Shown here: positions 24,307 through 34,049 of the stretch, piece after piece | Layout of the letters: the number at the start of each line of letters is the position of its first letter | Position numbering within the stretch: position 1 is the first letter of the stretch | NCBI GenBank assembly: GCA_022360775.1 | Contig: JAKSCD010000379.1 | Span: 1 to 34,178, forward strand | DNA from: Sneathiellales bacterium | GTDB taxonomy: Bacteria > Pseudomonadota > Alphaproteobacteria > Sneathiellales > Sneathiellaceae | Length of the DNA stretch: 34,178 nt | Direction of reading: 5' to 3' | Notes under the pieces: generated by a model | What the model was told of the DNA's origin: nothing | Databases searched by the model: none | Seen by the model: only the letters and a program-made list of their open reading frames with translations | Position numbers and translations under genes: made by a program

Positions 24307-25398
24307 ATGTCTGAGCATAGTGCTACTCCAGAAAACCTTGGCAAGTCCGGGCAGCAATCCATTGCACGAGAAAAGGCCTTTTTGATTATCTCCAGGCTGG
24401 AAGGCTGGCTGAATGCACTGGGATTATCCTGGCTTACTCCACTGTTGAAACTTGCCGCCGGTGATAACCCGAAAGAGCAGCTGAACGAACTGAAGCGGGT
24501 TTTGCTAATCCCTTTGTGTGGCATTGCAATTTTTCTGATTGCCTGGGCTATTCTTGCCCCCAAGGTTCATACATCGCTTGGCGCAATTCCGGGCCCGGTT
24601 CAGGTTCTGGAACAAGCCCAAAACCTGATCGAAGATCATGTTCGTGAACGACGCAAGGCTGACGCTTTCTATGATCGGCAAGACGCACGAAATGCAAAAC
24701 TTATCGAAGCGGGCAAAGCTGATAAGGTTAAGCACAGAAACTATACTGGCAAGCCGACCTATTTTGACCAGATATTTACATCCCTGATGACCGTCGGGCT
24801 TGGCTTTCTGGTTGGAACCATTATCGCAGTTCCGCTCGGTATCGCCTCGGGCTTGTCGCGCACAGTCAATGGCGCGATCAATCCCCTGATCCAGATTTTC
24901 AAGCCGGTATCCCCTCTGGCCTGGCTTCCTATTGTCACCATGATAGTCTCTGCCCTTTACGCCAACCCCTCCGATCTTCTTCCGAAGTCACTGGTTATTT
25001 CGGCTATTACAGTGACACTGTGCTCACTTTGGCCAACCCTGATCAATACGGCACTTGGCGTGGCTTCAATTGACAAAGACCTCATTAATGTCAGCAAAGT
25101 GCTTCAATTACCAACACCGCAGACCATTACCAAACTTGTTTTGCCTTCTGCACTTCCCCTGATTTTTACAGGCCTGCGTCTTTCTCTTGGAGTGGGCTGG
25201 ATGGTTCTGATTGCCGCTGAAATGCTCGCACAAAATCCTGGTCTTGGAAAATTTGTCTGGGATGAGTTTCAAAATGGATCCTCCCAGTCGCTAGCAAAAA
25301 TCATGGTCGCTGTTTTGACCATTGGCATCATCGGCTTTCTGTTAGACCGCGTCATGTATGCGCTTCAACAAGCCTTCACCTTCAGCGCCAACCGTTAA
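24307..25398 (+). CDS. nrtB: NrtB, nitrate ABC transporter permease
   Basis: 363 residues, longer than typical NrtB (about 280) because of a hydrophilic N-terminus (1-60) and a charged insertion at about 110-155 (DHVRERRKADAFYDRQDARN region). A first transmembrane segment lies at about 65-85 (LLIPLCGIAIFLIAWAIL). The core binding-protein-dependent permease domain follows (about 155-355), with further helices and the cytoplasmic coupling segment near INVSKVLQLPTPQTITKLVLPSALPLIFTGLR. It should form the inner-membrane channel with NrtA and the NrtCD ATPase. It starts 62 bases after nrtA and is followed 15 bases later by the ATPase gene. Confidence 0.92.
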   Translation: MSEHSATPENLGKSGQQSIAREKAFLIISRLEGWLNALGLSWLTPLLKLAAGDNPKEQLNELKRVLLIPLCGIAIFLIAWAILAPKVHTSLGAIPGPVQVLEQAQNLIEDHVRERRKADAFYDRQDARNAKLIEAGKADKVKHRNYTGKPTYFDQIFTSLMTVGLGFLVGTIIAVPLGIASGLSRTVNGAINPLIQIFKPVSPLAWLPIVTMIVSALYANPSDLLPKSLVISAITVTLCSLWPTLINTALGVASIDKDLINVSKVLQLPTPQTITKLVLPSALPLIFTGLRLSLGVGWMVLIAAEMLAQNPGLGKFVWDEFQNGSSQSLAKIMVAVLTIGIIGFLLDRVMYALQQAFTFSANR

Positions 25399-25413
25399 GC
25401 AGGAGTATATTCG

Positions 25414-27147
25414 ATGAGCTTCATTGAGATTTCAGGTTTTGGGAAAAGCAATGGCGAAGGAAAATCTGCTTCCTCGGTACTAAAAGATGTCAATCTCACA
25501 GTCCGAGAGGGAGAATTTATTGCCATCGTTGGTTTTTCCGGCTCCGGAAAAACCACTTTAATTTCTGCCATTGCCGGACTTAATCAAGGGGATGAAGGCC
25601 AGATCATCTTTAAAGGTGAACCAGTCAAAGGTCCCAGTCCAAAGCGCGGTGTTGTTTTTCAATCTTATTCCCTTATGCCCTGGCTAACTGTCGAGGGAAA
25701 CATCGCACTGGCGGTGGATAGTGTTTTTCGGTCCAGTAGCAAAGCGGATCGCCAGGCTATCGTTAGCAAATATATTAAGATGGTTGGTCTCTCTCATGCG
25801 ACGGACAGGCGTCCAGCAGAGCTTTCCGGCGGCATGCGCCAGCGGGTCGCTGTTGCAAGAGCCCTTGCGATGCAGCCTGAATTGCTTTTGATGGATGAGC
25901 CGCTCTCTGCACTGGATGCACTTACGCGCGCAAAGTTACAAGACGAGTTCGCGGAAATTTCTCAAAAAGAGAAAAAAACCATCATTCTGATCACTAATGA
26001 TGTGGATGAAGCGATTTTACTTGCAGACCGTATTATTCCCTTGAAGCCAGGTCCTGGCGCGACTTTGGGTCCTGATTTTAAGGTTGATCTTCCTCGTCCT
26101 CGTGACCGTGGTTCTATGAATAACGACCCTGCTTTCATCAAATTGCGCCGCGACGTGACGGAATATCTGATGAATGTTGGATCGGAAAGAGGCGCTGATC
26201 TGGAGAATGATATCCAGCTACCGAACATTACACCGATCACACAAAAAGACCTTCCGGATGCTTATAAAAAAGCATCGGCATCAAACAGACTTGAAAGATA
26301 TGTCGAGTTCAGTCAGGTCTCCAAGGTTTATCCGACGCCAAAGGGGCCTCTTACTGTTGTTGACGGATTTGATCTGAAAATCAAAAAGGGGGAGTTCATT
26401 ACCCTGATCGGTCATTCAGGCTGCGGCAAATCGACGGTCCTTTCCATGGCTGCCGGGCTCAATAAAATCACATCCGGTGGTGTTATTCTCAACGGTACAG
26501 AAGTCGCAGGCGCAGGCCCCGAGAGAGCCGTTGTCTTCCAGGCTCCGTCCCTTATGCCTTGGTTATCCGCGTATGACAATGTGTCCCTTGGTGTGGAAAA
26601 AGTCTATCCGGGAGCTAATAAATCCGAACGTAAAGATATTGTTGAATATTACCTGTCTCGCGTTGGCCTTGCTGATGCCATGCATAAAAAAGCAGCCGAT
26701 CTTTCAAACGGCATGAAACAGCGTGTCGGGATCGCCCGGGCTTTTGCGTTATCCCCCAAACTGCTGCTTCTGGATGAGCCTTTTGGCATGCTGGACAGTC
26801 TGACCCGATGGGAGCTGCAGGATGTATTGATGGATGTCTGGAAGAAAACCAAGGTCACAACAATCTGTGTCACCCACGATGTAGATGAAGCCATTCTTCT
26901 CGCGGACCGGGTTGTCATGATGTCAAACGGTCCAAATGCACGGATCGGTAATATCATGGATGTTGGCCTTGAAAGGCCTCGTTCACGGACCGAATTACTG
27001 GCGCATCCGGATTACTACGCCTACCGGGAGGAGCTCCTTGATTTTCTTGAAGCTTATGAAGGCGGCGCCAATCCAAGCCCGGAACTTCTGAAATCCATCC
27101 AGCAAAAACGTGCTGACCGCCTGGCTAAACAAAAGCCGGCAGCGTAA
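25414..27147 (+). CDS. nrtC: NrtCD, tandem ATP-binding protein of the nitrate transporter
   Basis: 577 residues with two complete ABC ATPase domains in one chain. Domain 1 (about 1-265): Walker [10 protein letters not shown] (40-48), signature LSGGM (137-141), Walker B LLLMDEP, but the H-loop reads TND, giving N195 where His is expected. Domain 2 (about 295-560): Walker [10 protein letters not shown] (333-341), signature LSNGM (430-434), Walker B LLLLDEP, H-loop His488 in THDVDEA. It powers nitrate import through NrtB. Cyanobacteria use separate NrtC (ATPase plus NrtA-like domain) and NrtD proteins; here both ATPases are fused and the NrtA-like regulatory domain is absent. AGGAG precedes the ATG; nirB follows after 11 bases. 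Confidence 0.9.
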   Translation: MSFIEISGFGKSNGEGKSASSVLKDVNLTVREGEFIAIVGFSGSGKTTLISAIAGLNQGDEGQIIFKGEPVKGPSPKRGVVFQSYSLMPWLTVEGNIALAVDSVFRSSSKADRQAIVSKYIKMVGLSHATDRRPAELSGGMRQRVAVARALAMQPELLLMDEPLSALDALTRAKLQDEFAEISQKEKKTIILITNDVDEAILLADRIIPLKPGPGATLGPDFKVDLPRPRDRGSMNNDPAFIKLRRDVTEYLMNVGSERGADLENDIQLPNITPITQKDLPDAYKKASASNRLERYVEFSQVSKVYPTPKGPLTVVDGFDLKIKKGEFITLIGHSGCGKSTVLSMAAGLNKITSGGVILNGTEVAGAGPERAVVFQAPSLMPWLSAYDNVSLGVEKVYPGANKSERKDIVEYYLSRVGLADAMHKKAADLSNGMKQRVGIARAFALSPKLLLLDEPFGMLDSLTRWELQDVLMDVWKKTKVTTICVTHDVDEAILLADRVVMMSNGPNARIGNIMDVGLERPRSRTELLAHPDYYAYREELLDFLEAYEGGANPSPELLKSIQQKRADRLAKQKPAA

Positions 27148-27158
27148 GGGAGGCAATC

Positions 27159-29606
27159 GTGAAAGAAAAACTTGTCGTTATCGGAAATGGTATGGCGCCT
27201 GGCAGAATGCTGGAAGCCATACTTGAAAAAGATCCGGATCGTTATGACATTACGATCTTCAATGCGGAACCCAGAGTAAATTATAACCGGCTCATGCTTT
27301 CACCCGTTTTATCCGGTGAAAAGAAGTATGAGGACATCATCACGCATGATGACAGCTGGTATGCGCGTCATGGCATTACCCTCCATAAAAATGCACTTGT
27401 GACGAAAATCGACAGAGACGAGAAAACTGTCGTTTCGGAAAATGGGCTCATGGCCCCTTATGACAAGCTCGTTATCGCGACCGGGTCTTCTCCTTTCGTT
27501 ATCCCGGTACCCGGCCATACACTGGAGGGTGTTCTTGTTTACCGTGATCTCGATGATGTCGAAAAAATGATCCAGGCGTCAAAGAAACCGGGCAGCCGCG
27601 CTGTTGTAATCGGCGGCGGGCTTCTGGGTCTGGAAGCCGCAGCCGGGCTTAAAGCCCAGGGGATGGAAGTTACGGTTCTGCATCTGATGCCGACGCTTAT
27701 GGAACGTCAACTGGATGGCGCGGCGGGCTACCTGCTTGAGAAATCCATTCAAGAAATGGGTATCGATGTCGTTACTGAAGCCAATACAAAATCAATCATG
27801 GGTGATGAGAAGGTCACCGGTGTCGAGCTCGAAGATGGCACTGTAATCGACGCAAACATTGTCGTGATGGCCGTTGGTATTCGGCCCTCTACCTGGCTTG
27901 CCGAAAGTGCAGAGATTCAGATTAATCGCGGCATCCTGGTCAATGACCGGATGGAAACTTCTGCAGAAGACATTTATGCGCTTGGGGAATGCGCCGAACA
28001 TAACGGGGAATGCTATGGATTAGTCGCCCCTCTTTATGACATGGCCCTGACCCTTGCCGATCAGTTACTGGACGGAGCTTCTGAATATTCTGGTTCCCAA
28101 ACGGCCACCAAATTGAAGGTGACCGGCATAGACCTTTTTTCGGCAGGTGATTTTGCCGAGGGAGAGGACCGGGAAGAGATCATCCTGCGTGACGCAACAG
28201 CCGGCATATATAAGCGCCTTGTGCTGAAAGAGAATAGAATTATTGGTGCTGTTCTTTATGGCGAAACAAGTGACGGCATGTGGTTCTTTGATCTTCTCAA
28301 GAAGGGAGCCGATATATCAGAAATGCGCGATAGCCTTATTTTTGGCCAGGCCTTTCAGGGAGGGGGTGCGCAGGACCCGCTTTCAGCCGTTGCATCCCTG
28401 CCGCCTGATGCGGAAATTTGCGGATGTAACGGCATTTGTAAATCTGCAATCACCACAGCAATTGCAGAGAAAAATCTCACAAATCTCCAGGAAGTCCGCG
28501 AACATACCAAGGCATCTGCTTCCTGCGGGACCTGTACCGGCCTTGTAGAGCAGCTCATGGAGCTCAGCCTTGGAGACAAGTATAATGCGTCTTCAGTGAC
28601 CGCCATGTGCTCCTGTACCGAACTTGGCCATGATGACGTTCGAAAACTCATTCGGGCAAAAGGACTGAAAACCATTCCTGCTGTCATGCAAGAGCTTGAA
28701 TGGAAAACATCCGGTGGATGTGCGAAATGCCGCCCTGCACTGAATTACTATCTGGTGAGCGATTGGCCTGATGAATATGCTGATGATTATCAGTCCCGTT
28801 TTATCAATGAACGCGTCCACGCAAATATTCAGAAAGACGGAACCTATTCCGTCGTTCCCAGAATGTGGGGAGGCGTGACCACGGCTGATGAGCTGCGTAC
28901 GATTGCCGATGTTGTCGATAAATTCAATATTCCCTCGGTCAAGGTTACTGGCGGTCAGCGTATTGATATGCTTGGAGTCAAAAAAGAAGATCTCCCCGGA
29001 GTCTGGGCAGATCTTGGAAAGGCCGGTTTTGTTTCAGGGCAAGCTTATTCCAAGGGGCTGCGCACAGTCAAAACCTGCGTAGGCACAAACTGGTGTCGGT
29101 TTGGAACGCAAGATTCCACCGGACTAGGCATCAAGCTGGAAAAGTTTATGTGGGGGTCCTGGACACCCGCAAAGCTCAAACTCGCGGTATCAGGATGTCC
29201 GCGAAATTGCGCGGAAGCGACTTGCAAAGATATTGGCGTGATATGTGTGGATTCCGGATACGAAATTCATTATGCCGGCGCCGCCGGGCTCGATATCAGA
29301 GGCACCAGGATCCTTTGTTCGGTGAAAACCGAAGAGGAGGTCATGGAATATATCTGCGCTCTCACCCAGATGTATCGTGAACAGGGGCATTATCTGGAGC
29401 GTATTTATAAATGGGCGGACCGAATTGGTGAAGATGAAATCAGGAAACAGATCGTCCAAAGCCCGGACATGCGAAAAAGCTACTATGACAGGTTCGTTTT
29501 TTCACAGAAATTTGCGCAAGTTGATCCCTGGGCAGAGCGGGTTAGCGGCAAAGATCATCATGAGTTCAAACCGCTTGCCACACTAACGCTGGAGGCAGCA
29601 GAATGA
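27159..29606 (+). CDS. nirB: NirB, NADH-dependent assimilatory nitrite reductase large subunit
   Basis: 815 residues from a GTG behind GGGAGG. Order of parts: FAD/NAD(P)H pyridine-nucleotide-disulphide oxidoreductase domain (1-330; VVIGNGMAPGRMLE, VVIGGGLLGLEAA); two BFD-like [2Fe-2S] domains with C421, C423, C456, C459 and C484, C486, C521, C524; then the nitrite/sulphite reductase domain with sirohaem-[4Fe-4S] ligands C640, C646, C680 and C684 (TCVGTNWC, SGCPRNC). It reduces nitrite to ammonium in the cytoplasm with NADH electrons and the NirD partner, whose start overlaps this stop by 4 bases (ATGA). In Paracoccus the equivalent NasB also feeds electrons to nitrate reductase. Confidence 0.95.
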   Translation: MKEKLVVIGNGMAPGRMLEAILEKDPDRYDITIFNAEPRVNYNRLMLSPVLSGEKKYEDIITHDDSWYARHGITLHKNALVTKIDRDEKTVVSENGLMAPYDKLVIATGSSPFVIPVPGHTLEGVLVYRDLDDVEKMIQASKKPGSRAVVIGGGLLGLEAAAGLKAQGMEVTVLHLMPTLMERQLDGAAGYLLEKSIQEMGIDVVTEANTKSIMGDEKVTGVELEDGTVIDANIVVMAVGIRPSTWLAESAEIQINRGILVNDRMETSAEDIYALGECAEHNGECYGLVAPLYDMALTLADQLLDGASEYSGSQTATKLKVTGIDLFSAGDFAEGEDREEIILRDATAGIYKRLVLKENRIIGAVLYGETSDGMWFFDLLKKGADISEMRDSLIFGQAFQGGGAQDPLSAVASLPPDAEICGCNGICKSAITTAIAEKNLTNLQEVREHTKASASCGTCTGLVEQLMELSLGDKYNASSVTAMCSCTELGHDDVRKLIRAKGLKTIPAVMQELEWKTSGGCAKCRPALNYYLVSDWPDEYADDYQSRFINERVHANIQKDGTYSVVPRMWGGVTTADELRTIADVVDKFNIPSVKVTGGQRIDMLGVKKEDLPGVWADLGKAGFVSGQAYSKGLRTVKTCVGTNWCRFGTQDSTGLGIKLEKFMWGSWTPAKLKLAVSGCPRNCAEATCKDIGVICVDSGYEIHYAGAAGLDIRGTRILCSVKTEEEVMEYICALTQMYREQGHYLERIYKWADRIGEDEIRKQIVQSPDMRKSYYDRFVFSQKFAQVDPWAERVSGKDHHEFKPLATLTLEAAE

Positions 29607-29959
29607 CAGTACAGGATCAGATCTGGTTTCCTGTGGGAAACATCCATGACATCCCCAAGCGCGGAGCTAGATGCATCAATTTTGGCCCCAACAAACTGGC
29701 TATCTTCCGCACTGAAGAAAACAGGCTTTTCGCCATGGAAGACAAATGCCCTCACGGGGGAGGTCCTTTAAGCCAGGGGATCGTTCATGGGGATTGTGTG
29801 ACCTGCCCGCTTCATAACTGGGTGATCTCGCTGGAAAACGGGGAAGCCCAGGGTGCAGATAACGGGCGGTCGAATACCTATCCGGTTAAATGTGAAGACG
29901 ATCAGATCTTTATCGGATTAAGCACATCGTCAAAAGAGAGTAGCGATCTAAATGCCTGA
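29603..29959 (+). CDS. nirD: NirD, Rieske-type small subunit of nitrite reductase
   Basis: 118 residues forming one Rieske-like domain. All four [2Fe-2S] ligands are present: C49 and H51 in CPHGGGPLSQG, and C68 and H71 in CPLHNW. This contrasts with E. coli NirD, which lacks them, and matches the redox-active NasG of Paracoccus. It can therefore carry electrons between the NirB FAD module and the nitrite- and nitrate-reducing centres. Translation is coupled to nirB (ATGA, 4-base overlap) and to nasA (8-base overlap). Confidence 0.93.
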   Translation: MTVQDQIWFPVGNIHDIPKRGARCINFGPNKLAIFRTEENRLFAMEDKCPHGGGPLSQGIVHGDCVTCPLHNWVISLENGEAQGADNGRSNTYPVKCEDDQIFIGLSTSSKESSDLNA

Positions 29960-32615
29960 ATTTTCTGCCGTTACCAAATCCACCTGTCCCTATTGCGGTG
30001 TTGGATGTGGCATTGAAATTACCCGGGAAAATGGTGAAGTCTCTGTTAAAGGGGACAAACATCATCCTGCTAATTTCGGAAAGCTGTGCTCAAAAGGATC
30101 TGCCCTTGCTCAAACCATTGATCTTCAGGATCGCTTGTTGCACCCGGAAATAAAGGGCCGCCAAACCAACTGGGAGGAAGCCCTGAACAAGATTGCCCGC
30201 GATATGACCCAAGCGATTGAGGAATACGGCCCTGACAGCATCGCCTTCTATGTCTCAGGCCAGCTTTTGACCGAAGACTATTATGTCGCAAACAAGCTGA
30301 TGAAAGGCTTTATCGGATCCGGAAATATCGATACCAATTCCCGGCTTTGTATGTCCTCAAGTGTGGCTGCCCATAAGCGCGCCTTTGGCAGTGATACGGT
30401 TCCAGGAAGCTATGAAGACCTTGAAAAAGCAGATCTGCTGATCCTCACAGGCAGTAACCTGGCCTGGTGCCACCCTGTTCTGTTTCAAAGGGTGATGAAC
30501 GCAAAAAAAGCGCGCCCGGAAATGAAGATCGTTGTCATTGACCCCAGAAGAACACCAACGGCTGACAATGCCGATTTGCATTTGCCTCTGGCTGCAGACA
30601 GCGATGTGGCCCTGTTCACCGGACTTTTAAATCACCTTGCAAAATCCAAAAGTCTGAAGAAGGCTTACATTGATCAATATACAAACGACATCGAAGACAC
30701 CCTCGCTCAATGCAAAACGGCGACGCTTGAAAAAGTTTCTGAACTGACGGGACTGCCCGAGCATGATCTCCTGACCTTTTACGAACTGTTTCAACAAACA
30801 GAAAAAGCCGTCACAGTCTATAGTCAGGGTGTTAATCAGTCTGCCAAAGGCACAGATAAGGCGAACGCGATTATAAACTGTCATCTCGCAACCGGCCGTA
30901 TCGGACGGGAAGGCATGGGCCCTTTTTCAATAACAGGTCAACCCAATGCCATGGGAGGACGAGAAGTGGGCGGTCTTGCAAATATGCTGGCGGCTCATTT
31001 GGATATTGGCAATCCACAGCATCATGAACTCCTCTCCCGGTTCTGGGAGACTGACACCCTCACGTCAACACAAGGCCTGAAAGCGGTTGATCTTTTTAAA
31101 GCTGTCGCAAATGGAGATATCAAGATGCTCTGGATCATGGCAACAAATCCGGTTGATAGTCTTCCACAAGCCGATGTGGTAAGAGACGCGCTCAAAACCT
31201 GCCCAATGGTTATTGTCTCGGACATTATGAGTAACACCGATAGTATCCTTCACGCGGATATAAAGCTTCCAGCGGCTGGCTGGGGCGAAAAAGAGGGCAC
31301 GGTTACCAATTCTGAAAGGCGTATTTCAAGGCAAAAGGCCTTCCTGCCTCTACCGGGAGACGCAAAGCCTGACTGGTGGATCATCTCGGAAGTCGCCAAA
31401 CGCATGGGATTTGAAGCTGAATTTACCTATTCCTCGCCTGCCAGCATCTTTCGTGAACATGCTTCTTTATCATCGTTTGAAAATGGGGGCACACGTGACT
31501 TTGATATCGGTGCTTATGCAACGATAAGCGACGAAGATTACGAGCATTTCAGCCCCTTCCAATGGCCACAAGCCATAGGAGCCAAAGAGGAAGAGACCCG
31601 CTTTTTTTCAGAAGGCGGATTTTTTACAGCAAATGGCAAAGCGAATTTCATCCCTTTATCGCCCTCTTCTGCACCTGAAATCGGCGAAAAATCTCTCATT
31701 CTCAACACGGGTAGAACAAGGGATCAGTGGCATACAATGACCCGAACGGGGAAAAGTGCCACACTCTCCTCTCATATCACCGAACCGTTAGTGGAAATTT
31801 CACCTGAGGATGCAGCTTCATTAAACATTACTGATGGAGAGCTGGCCTCCGTGCGCAGTTTTCATGGTGAAATCATAGGTCGGGTAAAAATATGCGACCG
31901 GCAACGCCCGGGAGACATCTTCTGTTCCATGCACTGGACCGATCAATTTGCAAATAGAGGGCGCGTCAACAGCCTGGTCGCAAGCGTAACAGACCCGGTC
32001 TCAGGCCAACCTGCTGCAAAATATACCCCTGTTCAGCTATCGCCTTTTAAAGCACTGACATACGGCTTTAGTGTCTCTATAAACAAGCCGGTCTTTTCGT
32101 CCGCTGCTTATTGGGCGCAAGTCCGACACTCCAACGGATGGCGAACTGAACTCGCTTTTAAAGACGTTATAGAAAATCCGAAAAGATTTGTGGTTGATCA
32201 TTTTTCCGATGATCCGAACGCTGATATTCTTTTCTTGGAGGATCGCAGTCGGCAGGATTATCGAATACTCCTGTTCGAACAGGACAGATTAAGTGCCGCC
32301 CTCTTCCTGTCGCCGCACCCGCTAACCCTGTCCAGAGAATGGATTGCTGACCAGCTTAATCAGGAAATAATTGAGCCTTCCTCCCGCTTCCTGTTAAGCG
32401 CAGGACGCCCCGGTCCCTCACAACCGGATAAAGGGCCTATTATTTGTGCATGCTTCTCAATTGGTGCCAACCAGATTAGCCAAGCCGTTACCCAAGAGGG
32501 ATGTCAAAATATCGATGACGTCGGCACATTACTAAAAGCAGGAACAAATTGCGGCTCCTGCAAATCCGAAATCAGTCAGTTTTTTGAGGTAAAGAACATG
32601 ATAGCAGCTGAGTAA
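29952..32615 (+). CDS. nasA: NasA, assimilatory nitrate reductase catalytic subunit
   Basis: 887 residues of the molybdopterin oxidoreductase family. The N-terminal [4Fe-4S] site is C12, C15, C19 and C46 (CPYCGVGC...LCSKG). The probable Mo ligand is C133 in SRLCMSS. Typical bis-MGD segments include TGSNLAWCHPV, IDPRRTPTADNADLHLPL, GREGMGPFSITGQPNAMGGREVG and WIMATNPVDSLPQAD. The C-terminus carries a BFD-like [2Fe-2S] domain with C832, C834, C867 and C870. There is no twin-arginine signal, so it is cytoplasmic and reduces nitrate to nitrite. No dedicated NAD(P)H:NasA reductase gene is in the window; electrons may come through NirB/NirD. It overlaps nirD by 8 bases and is the last gene of the operon. 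Confidence 0.94.
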   Translation: MPEFSAVTKSTCPYCGVGCGIEITRENGEVSVKGDKHHPANFGKLCSKGSALAQTIDLQDRLLHPEIKGRQTNWEEALNKIARDMTQAIEEYGPDSIAFYVSGQLLTEDYYVANKLMKGFIGSGNIDTNSRLCMSSSVAAHKRAFGSDTVPGSYEDLEKADLLILTGSNLAWCHPVLFQRVMNAKKARPEMKIVVIDPRRTPTADNADLHLPLAADSDVALFTGLLNHLAKSKSLKKAYIDQYTNDIEDTLAQCKTATLEKVSELTGLPEHDLLTFYELFQQTEKAVTVYSQGVNQSAKGTDKANAIINCHLATGRIGREGMGPFSITGQPNAMGGREVGGLANMLAAHLDIGNPQHHELLSRFWETDTLTSTQGLKAVDLFKAVANGDIKMLWIMATNPVDSLPQADVVRDALKTCPMVIVSDIMSNTDSILHADIKLPAAGWGEKEGTVTNSERRISRQKAFLPLPGDAKPDWWIISEVAKRMGFEAEFTYSSPASIFREHASLSSFENGGTRDFDIGAYATISDEDYEHFSPFQWPQAIGAKEEETRFFSEGGFFTANGKANFIPLSPSSAPEIGEKSLILNTGRTRDQWHTMTRTGKSATLSSHITEPLVEISPEDAASLNITDGELASVRSFHGEIIGRVKICDRQRPGDIFCSMHWTDQFANRGRVNSLVASVTDPVSGQPAAKYTPVQLSPFKALTYGFSVSINKPVFSSAAYWAQVRHSNGWRTELAFKDVIENPKRFVVDHFSDDPNADILFLEDRSRQDYRILLFEQDRLSAALFLSPHPLTLSREWIADQLNQEIIEPSSRFLLSAGRPGPSQPDKGPIICACFSIGANQISQAVTQEGCQNIDDVGTLLKAGTNCGSCKSEISQFFEVKNMIAAE

Positions 32616-32651
32616 CTTCCGTCATCCAATGAAGGTTATTGCGCCTATTTT

Positions 32652-34049
32652 CTATCTCTCTTTCAGGCTTTCGTTCTTGTATCTCAGAAGCGGTGTCAGC
32701 ACATATTCGAGCACCCGGCGATTACCGGTTTTGACCTCTATCGTTGTGGCCATGCCTGGGGAAAGGCTGACCATACGTTTATCAACCTGGATTTCATGAG
32801 CCGACATCTCAATTCGCGCATCATAAACCAGCCCCAGGTTTTCATCTTCTATGGAATCATTGGAAATCGTCAGGACCTTACCTTCAATGATCCCGTATTT
32901 TGTATAGGGAAAGGCCTCCAGTTTCACTTCCGCCTCCTGCCCGACCTCGACAAAACCGATATCTTTATTCAGGATCTTGGCATTGACCACCAGACGGCTA
33001 TTATCAGGCACGATGACCATCAGCGGTTTCGCCGCCTCGACCACACCGCCAACTGTATGAACGGCCAGTTGCTGAACCTTTCCATCCACAGGGGAGGTGA
33101 GCCTTCTCAGCACATCCCGGCGCTCTGCTTTCAGGATTTCCTGGTCGATCCCGTCAATCTGCCGCTGGACCTCGTTAAGCTCCCCAAGGCGGGTTTTTCG
33201 GATTTCATTCTCTTCGCGGAGCCGTTCCTGTTTGAGGGCTGCGATAGATGCAGTCACTTCGGCAATTCCCGCTTTTTCTGTCAGGATATCCTTTTCATTT
33301 TCAACCTGGACCTGCTGCAGTTCAAGCAGCCTTAAACGCGCGGCATATCCCTTGCGTTCCAGCTCGGCGATTGCATCCACCTGCTCCTTGATAAAGGGGA
33401 GTGACGCTTCCAGTTTTTCTATCCTGGCTTTGGCGACTTTCAGTTGCGCCTGCCGGCGCGCACCTTCTTCTTTATAATAGCGAAGACGCGCTTCCTGTTC
33501 GGCAAGTTCGTTTTCTATCCGTTGATGCTGTAAGCGAACTCGAACCGGGTCGGCTCCTGCAGGCGGTGTGAAACTCTCCCTTACTTTCTTTGAATCAACC
33601 AGCAAAGCCTCAAGCCGTGCCTTTTCAAGAGACGCCGTCATGCGTTCCTGCAACAACCGGTCCCGATCCGCTTCACTATCGGTTGGATCCAGTTCAATCA
33701 GAACATCGCCCGTCTTTACATGCTGACCATCGGCCACATGGATCGCCCGGACGACCCCGATTTCAGAAGCCTGAATAAACTTCACATGGTCAATAGGTAC
33801 GACCTTTCCCGTTGCTGTTGCCACAACATCAATTTTTCCGAACCACGCCCAAAGCGCCGCAATGGTAAGAAAAGCACCGATGCTCAGCATTAATCCTCGC
33901 CCAATGGGGGATGCCGGAGTTTCCATGACCTCGATCACGGCAGGCAGAAACTCGTAATCACTTTTTTTGCGCTTGATCCTGGGTCTTGCCTTATCCGCCT
34001 TCTTGGCCTCTTTCCAGATGGAGGCGGAGCGCTTCATCCCCTCAAGCAT
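32652..34049 (-). CDS. HlyD-family periplasmic adaptor of a second type I secretion system
   Basis: 465 residues from the ATG at 34049. This start is chosen over an ATG at 34076 because GGAGG lies 8 bases before it and none precedes the other. A charged cytoplasmic head is followed by one transmembrane helix (about 50-70, GLMLSIGAFLTIAALWAWFG). Then come the first lipoyl half (ATGKVVPIDHVKFIQASEIGVVRAI, VLIELDPTDSEADRDRL), a coiled coil (about 125-300), the second half TSPVDGKVQQLAVHTVGGVV and a C-terminal beta-barrel. It is a close functional analogue of, but clearly distinct from, the adaptor at 2826-4205. The ABC transporter gene upstream overlaps it by 8 bases (ATGCTTGA). It converges with nasA. 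Confidence 0.92.
   Translation of the reverse strand: MLEGMKRSASIWKEAKKADKARPRIKRKKSDYEFLPAVIEVMETPASPIGRGLMLSIGAFLTIAALWAWFGKIDVVATATGKVVPIDHVKFIQASEIGVVRAIHVADGQHVKTGDVLIELDPTDSEADRDRLLQERMTASLEKARLEALLVDSKKVRESFTPPAGADPVRVRLQHQRIENELAEQEARLRYYKEEGARRQAQLKVAKARIEKLEASLPFIKEQVDAIAELERKGYAARLRLLELQQVQVENEKDILTEKAGIAEVTASIAALKQERLREENEIRKTRLGELNEVQRQIDGIDQEILKAERRDVLRRLTSPVDGKVQQLAVHTVGGVVEAAKPLMVIVPDNSRLVVNAKILNKDIGFVEVGQEAEVKLEAFPYTKYGIIEGKVLTISNDSIEDENLGLVYDARIEMSAHEIQVDKRMVSLSPGMATTIEVKTGNRRVLEYVLTPLLRYKNESLKER

Noticed and set aside
32612-32640. Possible hairpin after nasA (TAACTTC / GAAGGTTA)
   Set aside because: Needs a bulge, has few GC pairs and no adjoining T run; not a convincing terminator.
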